NCBI GenBank assembly: GCA_040388375.1
Contig: JAZKBU010000016.1
Span: forward strand, 1-45,716
Reading direction: 5' to 3'
DNA: 45,716 nucleotides
Source of the DNA: Bacteroidota bacterium
GTDB lineage: Bacteria; Bacteroidota; Bacteroidia; UKL13-3
Positions 1 to 8,750 of this stretch are shown piece after piece. Numbering within the stretch: the stretch's first letter is position 1; each line of letters opens with the position of its first letter. The notes below the pieces were generated by a model. The model did not search any database, was not told the origin of the DNA, and saw only the letters and a program-made list of their open reading frames with translations. A program made the translations under genes and the position numbers.

Positions 1-221
1 AGTTTTAAAGTGTACGAATTTAACTTTAATTATTGTTTATGCAAAAATGCCCGGATTAAATAACGATTTGATGTTTTACCGTTGGTATTAAAAAGCAATG
101 ATTAGTAATTACTTAACAAAAAGTATACGAAATTGTTTCATTTAAATTTACTCCACCTACAAACGAAAACCATTTAATAATATATTGCAAACCAAGTACA
201 TAATCGTTAAAACAAATAACT

Positions 222-854
222 ATGGGAGACTCTATTTCATTTACTATCAAAATAAACGGTCAGGTCATGCCTCATGACTTCATGGTATATTCAATTGAGT
301 GTGCTTCTCAGTTCCATCATACTTCAACTGCTCAAATTACTTTTTTGTGTGTAATAAGCCCGGAAGATAATATGAGTACGGCTATTACTGACGTATTTAA
401 ATTTAGTAATGAAGTAATTATTGAGGCAGGTTATGATGGACATAACCAAACAATATTTAAAGGTGTGGTTTCTGCGCAAAGAATTATTACCAATGAGTCA
501 AATAATTTGTTTCTTATTATTACCTGTAAGGGCAAAGAGCCCGTTATTGTTACAGATACTGTATCTCAAAATGCAGCATTGACATTAGCCTATGGTGATA
601 ATATACTGAGCATAGATTTATCTGCAGGCAAAAACTCTACTTCAATATTACCGGCCGATAGTTTATACGAAACAACAGGAGCAGTAAAATTCCAAGGCAC
701 ATCGGTGGTTGAGGCCGGTAGCGAAATATCTGTAAGCAATATTGGTGCTCCTTTTAATAAAACCTATCTGGCAACCGGCATTACCCATTATATAGCAGAT
801 GGAAACTGGATTACTGAGGCTCATTTAACTTTTAAAGAATCTATATTACCCTAA
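222..854 (+). CDS. Short VgrG-like hub protein lacking the spike
   Basis: This 210-residue protein resembles the gp27-like part of VgrG proteins of Bacteroidota contractile injection systems. Residues 1-110 match the first barrel domain, including YDGHNQTIFKGVV at 71-83. LAYGDNILS (122-130), GAVKFQGTSVVEAG (153-166) and ATGITHYIADGNWITEAHLTF at 184-204 look like the later hub segments, where full VgrGs have a YGDxLL segment, VKFQG and an xSGVxHxIxxGxW motif. Full-length homologues are usually well over 500 residues. Here the middle of the hub and the whole OB-fold/beta-helix spike are missing, yet the frame is open and ends cleanly. No signal peptide is present, as expected for a phage-tail-like part. 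There is no Shine-Dalgarno before the ATG. Its 3' end lies 17 bp from the convergent coiled-coil gene. It could be a genuine small family or a decayed copy. The family link is my recognition of motifs, not a search result. Confidence 0.6.
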   Translation: MGDSISFTIKINGQVMPHDFMVYSIECASQFHHTSTAQITFLCVISPEDNMSTAITDVFKFSNEVIIEAGYDGHNQTIFKGVVSAQRIITNESNNLFLIITCKGKEPVIVTDTVSQNAALTLAYGDNILSIDLSAGKNSTSILPADSLYETTGAVKFQGTSVVEAGSEISVSNIGAPFNKTYLATGITHYIADGNWITEAHLTFKESILP

Positions 855-871
855 ACAGTATTTCGCTGATG

Positions 872-2818
872 CTAAATTTGCTTTATTGCAAGTTGAGCTA
901 ATTCATTGGATTGATACTTTGCCCGTGCTTTACTTAACTCCTCATTCGTTTTTTCTATTTGTATTTGCAACAGATTTAAATCCTTTATTAACTGTTGTTC
1001 TTGTTGCTGAGTTTCGTTTTGTTCACGGTTAATCAAATAACTTAAACTCATTTGTTTTTTCTTCTCATCGGTTAATAATTGATAATAAACTTGTAACTGT
1101 AATTGCGTTAGCTTACTGATACTTGTTAATTCATTACTGCTTGATAAGGTACTGACAGTATGTTGCAACACCAACATGCTAACATCAATAACCAAACTGC
1201 TATTTTCTGCAATAATTGACATACTTCTAACCAAGTCATCAGAAATTAAGGGATTAACTGCTTTTTTCCTCATAATTGTATTGCTCAATTTATTAATTAC
1301 ATCAATAGCAAATAGTAGCTTTTTAAGCAGCAAATCGACTATTTTAGTTAATTCTTTAATCTGTGCATTTGCCCCACTCACTTCTACCCGAATAATTTGT
1401 TCATTATTATTTAAATCGTTCACTGCTTCGATTATTTTCAATAAATTATTCCTATAATCTAAAATGCTGCTACCATAAGTTCTTGTTCTTAGTTGTGTAT
1501 TCTGCTTCCAAACCAGTTTATTGTTTAAATCATTTAAAGTTGTTTCTAATAAATCGATGTCGATTTTATTTTCCTGAATGACCGAATTCAATTGCTTACT
1601 CAAAGCTTTACTTTTTTTATTGTCAATTGATTTTTTTATTACGGAAAAGGGTAATGAAGGTGCTGACAAATAACCGCTAAATTGACCAAGGTATCGTTGG
1701 TATTTTTCTTCATATTCTGCCATTAAAAATATTACATAATTTGTATTGGTTTCAATGGCATGGCCTTCACTATCTTTATATTTTAAGTTACCTGAATTTA
1801 TGGTACAGGTAATTGATTTCTTATCTATTTTAATTGTTTTACCTGCCAGCTTTTGATTAATTTGAATATATTGATCAGCCTTCTCGTTTGCTACAATACT
1901 CTCTGCATAGCGTAAATCAAACATGGCTTTTTTATCATGCTTAACAAAAAATAAAAAATATTCCTTTACAGGATAAATAACATTCGTACTAACCTGTTCT
2001 GTTTTTTCTTCTTTAAATGGTGCTTGGATAGTATTAAAACTAATTACCAAATCCGTTTCCCCTACCTTTACTTGTAATTGCTGATTTAATGTTCCATTGG
2101 TTAATGCATACGTGCCATCAAATGAAATTTTTAATGCATTTAAGTTTTCAAAATTCCCTTCCGCCAAAGCTTCGTTGTTTTTTGTTTCAGCCAGTATACG
2201 CTCTTTATTAGCCCTTTCTTCTTTGGCACTTTGTTGACTATCCGTTAATTTTTTAAGTAAACTATTTAATAAAGAATCGTTGTACGCTATTTTATCCAGT
2301 AATGTAGGTGCAGCTACTTCAGCCGTATGCGCAGCTATTTCCATGGATAATTGCGATGCCTCTTCTGACAGTATAGCTACTTCTTCTATTTTTTTGAATA
2401 CCTGTTGTGCTAAAAATGCTAAATCAGATTCTATATCGCTGGCTTGTAATATGCTATTGATACTTCCCATATCGGATGTTACCAGTAAAATACCATGGCT
2501 TGCTCTTTGAATATGACTGGCATTAGTAGCTGCTTGTGTGACTGTTTCACTACAACATGCTTTTAATTGAGTAATAGTAGTGAGCACATTTTTACTTGCC
2601 TGACTACATTCAATTGCTTTTTTTATGATTGTTTCTTTTGTTGAAATATTTTTTTCTATTTCACTGTATTCCTGTTCCGCAAAATGGGTAGCTAATTGTG
2701 CATTGTGGAATACTTGAGCTGCCACTTTATACTTTACATTAATGGTATTAATTCTATTTTCAAAATTTCTCAATAAATCTACTAAAGTAGTATATAGTTT
2801 TTCGTTATTCGTACTCAT
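872..2818 (-). CDS. Large coiled-coil protein of unknown function
   Basis: I do not recognise this 648-residue protein. Residues 1-215 are strongly helical and rich in Ala, Glu, Gln, Ser and Lys, with heptad-like spacing. A central part (about 220-370) has alternating beta-type segments and reads like a folded domain. Residues 390-648 return to long coiled-coil helices ending in Gln- and Glu-rich stretches. No signal peptide or membrane segment is visible, so it is probably cytoplasmic. It is convergent with the VgrG-like gene (17 bp between stops), and tail-like systems often encode long helical proteins, so a link with such a system is possible but only inferred. The ATG at 2818 is the first good start, and the region upstream is a divergent promoter region shared with the cold-shock gene. 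Confidence 0.7.
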   Translation of the reverse strand: MSTNNEKLYTTLVDLLRNFENRINTINVKYKVAAQVFHNAQLATHFAEQEYSEIEKNISTKETIIKKAIECSQASKNVLTTITQLKACCSETVTQAATNASHIQRASHGILLVTSDMGSINSILQASDIESDLAFLAQQVFKKIEEVAILSEEASQLSMEIAAHTAEVAAPTLLDKIAYNDSLLNSLLKKLTDSQQSAKEERANKERILAETKNNEALAEGNFENLNALKISFDGTYALTNGTLNQQLQVKVGETDLVISFNTIQAPFKEEKTEQVSTNVIYPVKEYFLFFVKHDKKAMFDLRYAESIVANEKADQYIQINQKLAGKTIKIDKKSITCTINSGNLKYKDSEGHAIETNTNYVIFLMAEYEEKYQRYLGQFSGYLSAPSLPFSVIKKSIDNKKSKALSKQLNSVIQENKIDIDLLETTLNDLNNKLVWKQNTQLRTRTYGSSILDYRNNLLKIIEAVNDLNNNEQIIRVEVSGANAQIKELTKIVDLLLKKLLFAIDVINKLSNTIMRKKAVNPLISDDLVRSMSIIAENSSLVIDVSMLVLQHTVSTLSSSNELTSISKLTQLQLQVYYQLLTDEKKKQMSLSYLINREQNETQQQEQQLIKDLNLLQIQIEKTNEELSKARAKYQSNELAQLAIKQI

Positions 2819-2928
2819 TTGGTTTTCTATTTTATAGTAAGATTATTTTATAATTATTTAAAGTAACAATAAATTTATGCGTAGATATAAATAAATTACC
2901 TAATAAAATATGCTCTCGTTATAATATT

Positions 2929-2961
2929 TTGTTTTTTCTTTAAGAGAAAATATTATTTTTG
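2929..2961 (+). promoter_or_regulatory. Candidate Bacteroidota promoter of the cold-shock gene
   Basis: TTG at 2929-2931 and TATTTTTG at 2954-2961 match the phylum's -33 (TTG) and -7 (TAnnTTTG) elements with a 22-bp spacer. The start codon follows 27 bp after the -7 element. Confidence 0.5.
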
Positions 2962-2988
2962 GTTCATTACAATTAACAAAAAATAATA

Positions 2989-3180
2989 ATGGAAAAAGGA
3001 ACAGTAAAATTTTTTAACGAAGCTAAAGGCTTTGGGTTTATTAAAGTAGAAGGTAGTGGAAAAGAAATATTTGTACACGTATCAGGTATACTAGATGAAA
3101 TAAGAGAAAACGACACCGTAGTTTTTGAGATACAAGAAGGTAAAAAAGGACTGAATGCGGTTAACGTTAAATTAGCTTAA
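2989..3180 (+). CDS. Cold-shock domain protein (CspA family)
   Basis: A 63-residue single cold-shock domain, the typical length for CspA proteins. The RNA-binding motifs are complete: RNP1 KGFGFI at residues 13-18 and RNP2 IFVHV at 27-31, with the usual GTVKFFN start. Members bind single-stranded RNA or DNA and act as RNA chaperones in the cytoplasm. It is monocistronic, with its own promoter and a strong terminator 17 bp after the stop. The short AT-rich leader may matter for cold induction, as in other csp genes, but I see no specific structure there. Confidence 0.96.
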   Translation: MEKGTVKFFNEAKGFGFIKVEGSGKEIFVHVSGILDEIRENDTVVFEIQEGKKGLNAVNVKLA

Positions 3181-3197
3181 CTAATATATGATTCAAA

Positions 3198-3230
3198 CAA
3201 AAAAGGCTACTTATAGAGTAGCCTTTTTTG
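3198..3230. terminator. Bidirectional rho-independent terminator
   Basis: A perfect 14-bp stem (CAAAAAAGGCTACT, 3198-3211, pairing with 3217-3230) closes a 5-base loop. The A-run and T-run flank the GGCTACT core, so it can work in both directions. It lies between the convergent ends of the cold-shock gene and the minus-strand membrane-protein gene. Confidence 0.92.
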
Positions 3231-3248
3231 TTTTATATCAATCAATAC

Positions 3249-3887
3249 CTATTGTTCAATTTTTGTATTTAATTCTTCAAACATTTGTTCCATTTTATCA
3301 TCCATATTTAAATTATTCCCCGTAAAAGCGGTAATCCTTTTTATAATTTCTTCAGCATCCCATGAGGGAAGATTCTTCCCAAATCGTCTGCCGGCACCAT
3401 TGTAAAAAATCTCTATTGTACCATCTTTAATCAGGTATTGCATTTCTTTTTCCATGGTAGCAAATCCGTTAAAATCAATTGAATTGCCATCCAAAGGATG
3501 TGACGTATATTTTCTTTGCCCCACAAAACCAATATGCGAAATTTCAGCTATTGGAAAAGTTTTTATCTTTTTTGAAAAAGGGTATTGGTCAATTACCAAT
3601 ATATCATCTTTTGTTATTTCAATTATTTCTTTATAAAACGTATTGTTAAAATAGGTTCGCCCAATTAAAATATAAATAGCAAGTATGGCAAAGAATCCTA
3701 CCAATATTAAGCCTAAATCGCTCATTTGAAATATAAGCACAGCCATTAAACCAATGCCAATTCCTACATAAAATAAACTCTTAACTATAAAAACTACCTT
3801 TTCAATTGGCTTTATAACGGGTATAATTTCTATCGTTAACCGGGAATCAGTTTCGGTAAATTTTAAATTCTCTTCCATAGCTTTCAT
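3249..3887 (-). CDS. Membrane protein of unknown function
   Basis: A 212-residue protein I do not recognise by family. Residues 1-25 are cytoplasmic-looking, two hydrophobic segments (about 28-46 and 50-70) form a helical hairpin, and the rest is a soluble mixed alpha/beta domain with a charged C-terminus. The layout resembles small PH-like membrane proteins, but I would not assign it. Its ATG overlaps the stop of the upstream lipoprotein gene in an ATGA arrangement, so the two genes are very probably translationally coupled and form a two-gene operon ending at the bidirectional terminator. Confidence 0.75.
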   Translation of the reverse strand: MKAMEENLKFTETDSRLTIEIIPVIKPIEKVVFIVKSLFYVGIGIGLMAVLIFQMSDLGLILVGFFAILAIYILIGRTYFNNTFYKEIIEITKDDILVIDQYPFSKKIKTFPIAEISHIGFVGQRKYTSHPLDGNSIDFNGFATMEKEMQYLIKDGTIEIFYNGAGRRFGKNLPSWDAEEIIKRITAFTGNNLNMDDKMEQMFEELNTKIEQ

Positions 3888-4390
3888 TTACTATCTAATA
3901 ATTCCTGATAAGCTTTCCATTCAGTATCCTTTTCATAAATAAATGTACATGGTATTTTATCGTAATGGAGCAAACTCATACCATCTTCCGAATAAAAAAT
4001 CAAAGTCAATTTATTTTTATCCTTGGTATGACCCGCATAGTGTGTAATAGAAGCCTTTCTGCTTTCGCTCAAAAAAGTGGATGGAATTGTTTTATAATTA
4101 TATGTTACAAACTCATTCATTTCTTTATTGGATAAATCTATTTCAACGGTTATCCTATTTTCGCAATACTTCTTGTATGGATAATCTTTTAAAGAAAGAT
4201 TTCGCTCTACAATTTTTTTTTCTCCCCAAAAACCTGTTAGTTCAATTCGTTCCATCGAATCCTGTTTAGGGTAAACATTATTGATAGATTTAATAGTTTC
4301 CCATTGGTTATTCTGACATGAGCAAAAAAATATAAAACAACAAATCACTATTTGTTTTACTGTATGATTATTGATAAATCTTGTAGCCAT
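3884..4390 (-). CDS. Small predicted lipoprotein, first gene of a two-gene operon
   Basis: A 168-residue protein with an N-terminal hydrophobic stretch (residues 12-23) ending in FFCSCQ, so Cys25 is the likely lipidated residue. The remainder is a polar beta-rich domain with no motif I recognise. It overlaps the following membrane-protein gene by 4 bp (ATGA). Co-translation suggests that the lipoprotein and the membrane protein work together at the envelope, but the function is unknown. An in-frame start further downstream would cut the signal sequence, so the first ATG is preferred. Confidence 0.7.
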   Translation of the reverse strand: MATRFINNHTVKQIVICCFIFFCSCQNNQWETIKSINNVYPKQDSMERIELTGFWGEKKIVERNLSLKDYPYKKYCENRITVEIDLSNKEMNEFVTYNYKTIPSTFLSESRKASITHYAGHTKDKNKLTLIFYSEDGMSLLHYDKIPCTFIYEKDTEWKAYQELLDSK

Positions 4391-4519
4391 TTTTATCTTC
4401 CTTTATGTAAAAAAAGGAATTTAAAACTATAAATAAAAATACCGGTTAAAACTATTATTTAAACAGCAATTGCTTTTTTGCTTTCAATACTGATATTCGT
4501 CCACCATAAAATTCATCCA

Positions 4520-5590
4520 TTGAAAAAAATACTATTGCTAATAATGGGTCAATTAGCACTCATAGCCCAAGCACAACACATGAAAGTAAGCAACTATACG
4601 CACAATCCGAATTTAAAAACCATTATTGATACCAATACTTGGAAAGGCAATCCGCTTGATGAAAAAGGTTTGTTTATGAACCATGAATTTCCGTTTTGGC
4701 CTTATTTTGGCGATGTATGGAAATGGCAACGAGAGAAAAATAAACAAAAACCTGAAAAGAAAAAAGATACTTTTCAATTGGCTTTGGTAAAAAACGATAC
4801 TTCATTTTTGAATAGTAAAAACGATGTGATTGTGTGGTTAGGTCATGCTACTTTTTTTATCCGTATCAATGGTATTAGTATGATAACCGATCCGGTATTT
4901 GGTAGCCCGGGTACTTTTTTAAAACGTAAAATTGATATGCCTTTTGATCCTGCACTGATTAAAAACTTAAACTATATTTTATTAAGCCACGACCACCGCG
5001 ACCATTTGGATGAAAAAAGTATGAACCTAGTTTATAAAAACAATCCGCAGGCTGAAATATTAACCGGACTAAAAATGGAGGAATGGCTTAATAAAATGCT
5101 AAGCAAACCCAAATTACAAACGGCCGGCTGGTACCAACAATATAAAACAGACAATACAGCTGTTAATATTTATTTTATGCCGGCCAGACATTGGAGCAGA
5201 CGTGGTTTAACGGATACCAATAAACATTTATGGGGTTCTTTTGTAATTGAAGCCAATGGTAAAAAAATATTTTTTAGTGGCGATACAGGTTACGGAAGCC
5301 ATCTAAAACAAACGGGCGATTTATTCAATGGCATAGATGTATGCATTATTGGTGTGGGGGCATATAAGCCTGAGTGGTTTATGGGAGCCAATCATATATC
5401 GCCATCAAATGCCATTAAAGCAGTAAATGAAATGGGTGCAAAAACCATGATACCGATGCATTTTGGTACTTTCGACTTAAGTGATGAACCTGTTGGCGAA
5501 CCACAAAAAGTATTACAGGAACCTACAAACAAAGCTTTATTGAAAGCCGACCTGCAAGTGCTTACTGTGGGAAAAGCATTTACTTTTTAA
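4520..5590 (+). CDS. Exported metallo-beta-lactamase-fold hydrolase (NAPE-PLD/UlaG-like)
   Basis: The protein has the metal-dependent hydrolase fold. It contains VWLGHATFFIRINGISMITDPVF, the metal motif SHDHRDHLD, a later His in MPARHWSRR, FSGDTGYG and a final PMHFGTFDLS. These resemble the NAPE-phospholipase D / UlaG-like branch, which binds two metals and cleaves phosphodiester-type bonds; the substrate is unknown. No ATG gives a good start. A TTG at 4520 yields MKKILLLIMGQLALIAQAQ, a typical signal peptide, while the longer TTG at 4478 adds residues without a clear role and the first ATG (4544) cuts the signal. I therefore chose 4520 (356 residues). It stands alone, with divergent neighbours upstream and murA downstream. 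Confidence 0.82.
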   Translation: MKKILLLIMGQLALIAQAQHMKVSNYTHNPNLKTIIDTNTWKGNPLDEKGLFMNHEFPFWPYFGDVWKWQREKNKQKPEKKKDTFQLALVKNDTSFLNSKNDVIVWLGHATFFIRINGISMITDPVFGSPGTFLKRKIDMPFDPALIKNLNYILLSHDHRDHLDEKSMNLVYKNNPQAEILTGLKMEEWLNKMLSKPKLQTAGWYQQYKTDNTAVNIYFMPARHWSRRGLTDTNKHLWGSFVIEANGKKIFFSGDTGYGSHLKQTGDLFNGIDVCIIGVGAYKPEWFMGANHISPSNAIKAVNEMGAKTMIPMHFGTFDLSDEPVGEPQKVLQEPTNKALLKADLQVLTVGKAFTF

Positions 5591-5751
5591 TTAATAGTTG
5601 TCTGTTACTAGTTGGTTGATTATATAATTCAAACATTTTAACAATTCAACAATATAACCATCCAACAATTTAATCTCTCCATACTGTCCAATCATGTAAT
5701 ATTTTTCATCTTTTCAACCTTTTAATCTTTACATCTTTCCATTTGTTAATC

Positions 5752-5781
5752 TTGTATTAAAATCATAAACCTATACTTTCG
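5752..5781 (+). promoter_or_regulatory. Candidate promoter of murA
   Basis: TTG at 5752-5754 and TACTTTCG at 5774-5781 (one mismatch to TAnnTTTG) are separated by 19 bp, and the murA ATG lies 18 bp further on. The preceding DNA from 5591 is low-complexity pyrimidine/AT-rich spacer, with repeated CAACAATTTAA- and ATCTTT-like words and no gene. Confidence 0.5.
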
Positions 5782-5799
5782 TATCATAAATTAATACAA

Positions 5800-7107
5800 A
5801 TGGCATCATTCAAAGTTAAAGGAGGCAATCCGTTAAAAGGCGAGATAATTCCGCAAGGAGCAAAAAACGAAGCATTACAAATTATCAGTGCTGTTTTACT
5901 TTCGCCCGAAAAAATTATTATTGAAAATATACCTGCTATTCACGATGTACTTAAACTGATTGAACTACTTTCAGAAATGGGTGTAGCAGTAGAAAAAATA
6001 AATACCGATACTTATTCGTTTACTGCCAATAATGTAAACTTGGAGTATTTGTTAAGTGCCGATTTTAAAAAGAAAGGTGCGAGCTTACGCGGTTCGGTCA
6101 TGATTATAGGACCTTTGTTGGCACGTTTTGGTAAAGCTTATATTCCGGAACCGGGAGGCGATAAAATTGGCAGACGCCACTTAGATACGCACTTTAGAGG
6201 TTTTGAAGCTTTAGGCGCTAAGTTTGATTATAACCACGAAGAAAAATTTTATAGTGTAGATGCTAAAAATTTAACGGGTACTTATATGGTACTTGATGAA
6301 GCCTCGGTAACGGGAACTGCCAATATATTAATGGCGGCTTCTTTGGCTAAAGGTAAAACCACTATTTACAATGCTGCTTGCGAACCTTACTTACAACAAC
6401 TATGCAAAATGTTAAACAGCATGGGTGCAAAAATTACAGGTATAGGTTCTAATTTATTAAATATTGAAGGGGTGGATAGTTTGGGTGGATGCACTCACCG
6501 CATGTTACCCGACATGATTGAAATAGGTAGTTTTATTGGCTTAGCCGCTACTACCAATTCAGAAATTACCATTAAAAACTGTTCTATTCCTAACTTAGGT
6601 GTTATACCCAAAATGTTTAAACGTATGGGTATTGAAATGGAATTCAGAGGCGATGATATTTATATACCTCAACAAAATTCATATAAAATAGAAAGCTTAA
6701 TCAATGGCTCTATGTTAACCATCAGAGATGGTATATGGCCTGCTTTTACACCAGATTTAATTTCTATAGCATTGGTTACTGCTACGCAGGCAAAAGGCTC
6801 GGTATTAATTCACCAGTGGATGTTTGAAAGCCGTTTGTTCTTTGTAGATAATTTGATAGACATGGGGGCTAAAATTATTTTATGCGACCCGCATAGAGCA
6901 GTAGTAATTGGTAGTAACCGCGAACAAAAACTAAGAGGCATTACCATGAGCAGTCCAGATATCAGAGCGGGGGTTGCTATGCTAATAGCCGCATTAGCTG
7001 CCGAAGGAACTTCCACTATTAACAATATTGTACAAATAGACAGAGGTTACCAGTTTATTGATGAACGTTTGAGAAAAATTGGAGCTGATATAACCCGTGT
7101 TGATTAG
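5800..7107 (+). CDS. murA: UDP-N-acetylglucosamine 1-carboxyvinyltransferase
   Basis: This 435-residue enzyme transfers enolpyruvate from PEP to UDP-GlcNAc, the first committed step of peptidoglycan synthesis. It shows the EPSP-synthase-like fold along its whole length: GAKNEALQ near the start (Lys22), SLRGSVMIIGPLLARFG, DEASVTGTANI, LPDMIEIGSFIG, and DIRAG near the C-terminus. The residue in the position of the catalytic Cys115 of E. coli MurA is Asp121, in PGGDKIGRR. That Cys-to-Asp form is known in other bacteria and gives natural fosfomycin resistance; I recall the same motif in Bacteroides MurA. The next gene starts inside its 3' end. Confidence 0.96.
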   Translation: MASFKVKGGNPLKGEIIPQGAKNEALQIISAVLLSPEKIIIENIPAIHDVLKLIELLSEMGVAVEKINTDTYSFTANNVNLEYLLSADFKKKGASLRGSVMIIGPLLARFGKAYIPEPGGDKIGRRHLDTHFRGFEALGAKFDYNHEEKFYSVDAKNLTGTYMVLDEASVTGTANILMAASLAKGKTTIYNAACEPYLQQLCKMLNSMGAKITGIGSNLLNIEGVDSLGGCTHRMLPDMIEIGSFIGLAATTNSEITIKNCSIPNLGVIPKMFKRMGIEMEFRGDDIYIPQQNSYKIESLINGSMLTIRDGIWPAFTPDLISIALVTATQAKGSVLIHQWMFESRLFFVDNLIDMGAKIILCDPHRAVVIGSNREQKLRGITMSSPDIRAGVAMLIAALAAEGTSTINNIVQIDRGYQFIDERLRKIGADITRVD

Positions 7108-7633
7108 AAACTGGTTTATATATGGTTTAATTGGTTGCTTTTGTTTTATCAATTGCAGTTTTCAGGTAGCGCCTACTCCCAGCTTAGCTGTTGGCAGCGC
7201 TGCTCCTGATTTTACTACCAAGCTTGATAACAATAAATCATTTACTTTAAGTTCGCTCAAAGGCTCTATTACTTTATTGGAGTTTTGGGCCAGTTGGGAT
7301 ATTCCTTCCCGTAAAAATCATTTAGAGTTAATTAGCATATACAACAAGTACAAGGATAAAAAATTTGCTGCCGCTAAAAAGTTTCATGTGGTTAGTATAA
7401 GCATTGACCAAAAGTCTGAAGTATATAAAGTAGCTATAGTCAGGGAAGCTTTGCCTTGGTCTTACCATGCATGCGATTTTAATGGTTGGTACGGTACAGT
7501 AGTAAACTTATATAAGGTAGAACATATACCCAATAACTTTTTACTGGACGCACAAGGAAATATTATTGCCAAAAATATATTTTATGGCGATGTAGAGGTG
7601 CAATTGCAAAAACTATTGGCTGTTAAACCATAA
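7097..7633 (+). CDS. TlpA-like thioredoxin-fold lipoprotein without redox cysteines
   Basis: A 178-residue AhpC/TSA-TlpA-like protein. The N-terminus has a hydrophobic segment ending in CFCFINC, so Cys20 may be lipidated and the domain would face the periplasm. GSAAPDFTTKL, FWASWDIPSRKNH and HIPNNFLLDAQGNI follow the family pattern. The active-site CxxC is replaced by Asp68-Ile-Pro-Ser71, so a thiol-disulfide exchange role is unlikely and the fold may bind a partner instead. The start is a GTG at 7097, overlapping the end of murA by 11 bp, which suggests translational coupling. Its 3' end also overlaps the convergent FAD gene by 11 bp. Confidence 0.8.
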   Translation: MLIRNWFIYGLIGCFCFINCSFQVAPTPSLAVGSAAPDFTTKLDNNKSFTLSSLKGSITLLEFWASWDIPSRKNHLELISIYNKYKDKKFAAAKKFHVVSISIDQKSEVYKVAIVREALPWSYHACDFNGWYGTVVNLYKVEHIPNNFLLDAQGNIIAKNIFYGDVEVQLQKLLAVKP

Positions 7634-8672
7634 CTTTATCAAACCTACGAATACTTATTTCTTTGTCTATTGCTGTGCCTTGTTCAATAAAAGCCAATAA
7701 CTGCTTGGCTAAATAAGGTGCATGCATAACTCCTTTTGTACCCAACCCGTTTAAAACAAACATGTTTTTATGGTTTAAGTGTTCACCCACAATGGCTTTT
7801 CTATCTTTAGTAGTAGGGCGTATATTGGCTTCGTGTTTTACTATTTCGTAAGGGCAATTCAATAACTCATCCAACTTCTCCGTTAAAAAAGTTTTGCCTG
7901 CTTCAGTGGTGTTTTCGGTTAAATCATTCCACTCGTAAGTGGCTCCTACTTTATAAAAATCATCGTGTAAGTTTACTAAATAAATGCCTTTTTTTATAAT
8001 TTTATCATGCGTTAAACCTACGCACTTTATGGTAAAAACTTCTCCCTTGCACAATACAAAAGGTAAATAACTAAAATAAGGATTGTGCTTGTTTTGATAA
8101 CCTTCACAAAATACAATATGCTTTGCCTGTATGTTTTTATAATACCATAAGCCATCCGTATAAGTCAATTGTCCGTAGTCAAATTGTTCATCAATCAGTG
8201 CATTTTTATCCAACAACAATTGCCTCATTTTCTCCACCAAAGCTCTTGTATAAACCCAGCCTGTTTCCTTAATCTCAAAAGCACCAAAGCCGTCATTCAA
8301 ATGCGGTTCTTTTGCAGGGAATAGGTTTACATGTTTGGCAAAATCGTCATTATCCATGCGGGTTGATAAATCGTTTTGCTCCTTTACCGAACCAAATAAT
8401 TGATAGATGTTTTGCTGAAATAACAATTGACAATTCAATAATGTTTCTAATTCCTTATAAGCACTAAAAGTATCCTGTAACAGTTCATCAGCATTCCAGC
8501 TTTTAACCATGCGTTTACCACTAATAGGATTATACATGCCCGCAGCTACCTTGCTCGATGTGCTTTCTTTAAATGCATCAATCACTATAAAACTTTCATT
8601 GGCTTTCATTAATTCATGTGCCAGTAAAGTTCCCGCTAATCCTTGTCCTATAATGAGGTAATTGGTTTCCAC
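7623..8672 (-). CDS. FAD-dependent oxidoreductase (DAO family), probable MnmC oxidase-domain partner
   Basis: A 349-residue DAO-family flavoprotein. The dinucleotide-binding GQGLAG lies at residues 9-14, VIDA follows at the end of the second beta strand, and the C-terminal FVLNGLGTKGVMHAPYLAK is the usual flavin-contact region. In gammaproteobacteria, MnmC fuses an FAD domain that removes the carboxymethyl group of cmnm5(s2)U34 in tRNA to a methyltransferase. Here the methyltransferase (MnmD) is the next gene upstream, 78 bp away on the same strand, so this may supply the oxidase activity as a separate protein. That role is inferred from context; glycine/D-amino-acid oxidation is the alternative. 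Confidence 0.82.
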   Translation of the reverse strand: METNYLIIGQGLAGTLLAHELMKANESFIVIDAFKESTSSKVAAGMYNPISGKRMVKSWNADELLQDTFSAYKELETLLNCQLLFQQNIYQLFGSVKEQNDLSTRMDNDDFAKHVNLFPAKEPHLNDGFGAFEIKETGWVYTRALVEKMRQLLLDKNALIDEQFDYGQLTYTDGLWYYKNIQAKHIVFCEGYQNKHNPYFSYLPFVLCKGEVFTIKCVGLTHDKIIKKGIYLVNLHDDFYKVGATYEWNDLTENTTEAGKTFLTEKLDELLNCPYEIVKHEANIRPTTKDRKAIVGEHLNHKNMFVLNGLGTKGVMHAPYLAKQLLAFIEQGTAIDKEISIRRFDKVMV

Positions 8673-8750
8673 TTTTATTTTTGATTGAATGATTTTTGAT
8701 TCGTGATTTGAAATTCTAAAATTTATTAGCTATGGTCTATCGTTCATCAA

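Noticed and set aside
1176-2510. Plus-strand open frames inside the coiled-coil gene
   Set aside because: They are hydrophobic or Ser/Ala-rich shadows of a long minus-strand gene with consistent coding composition.
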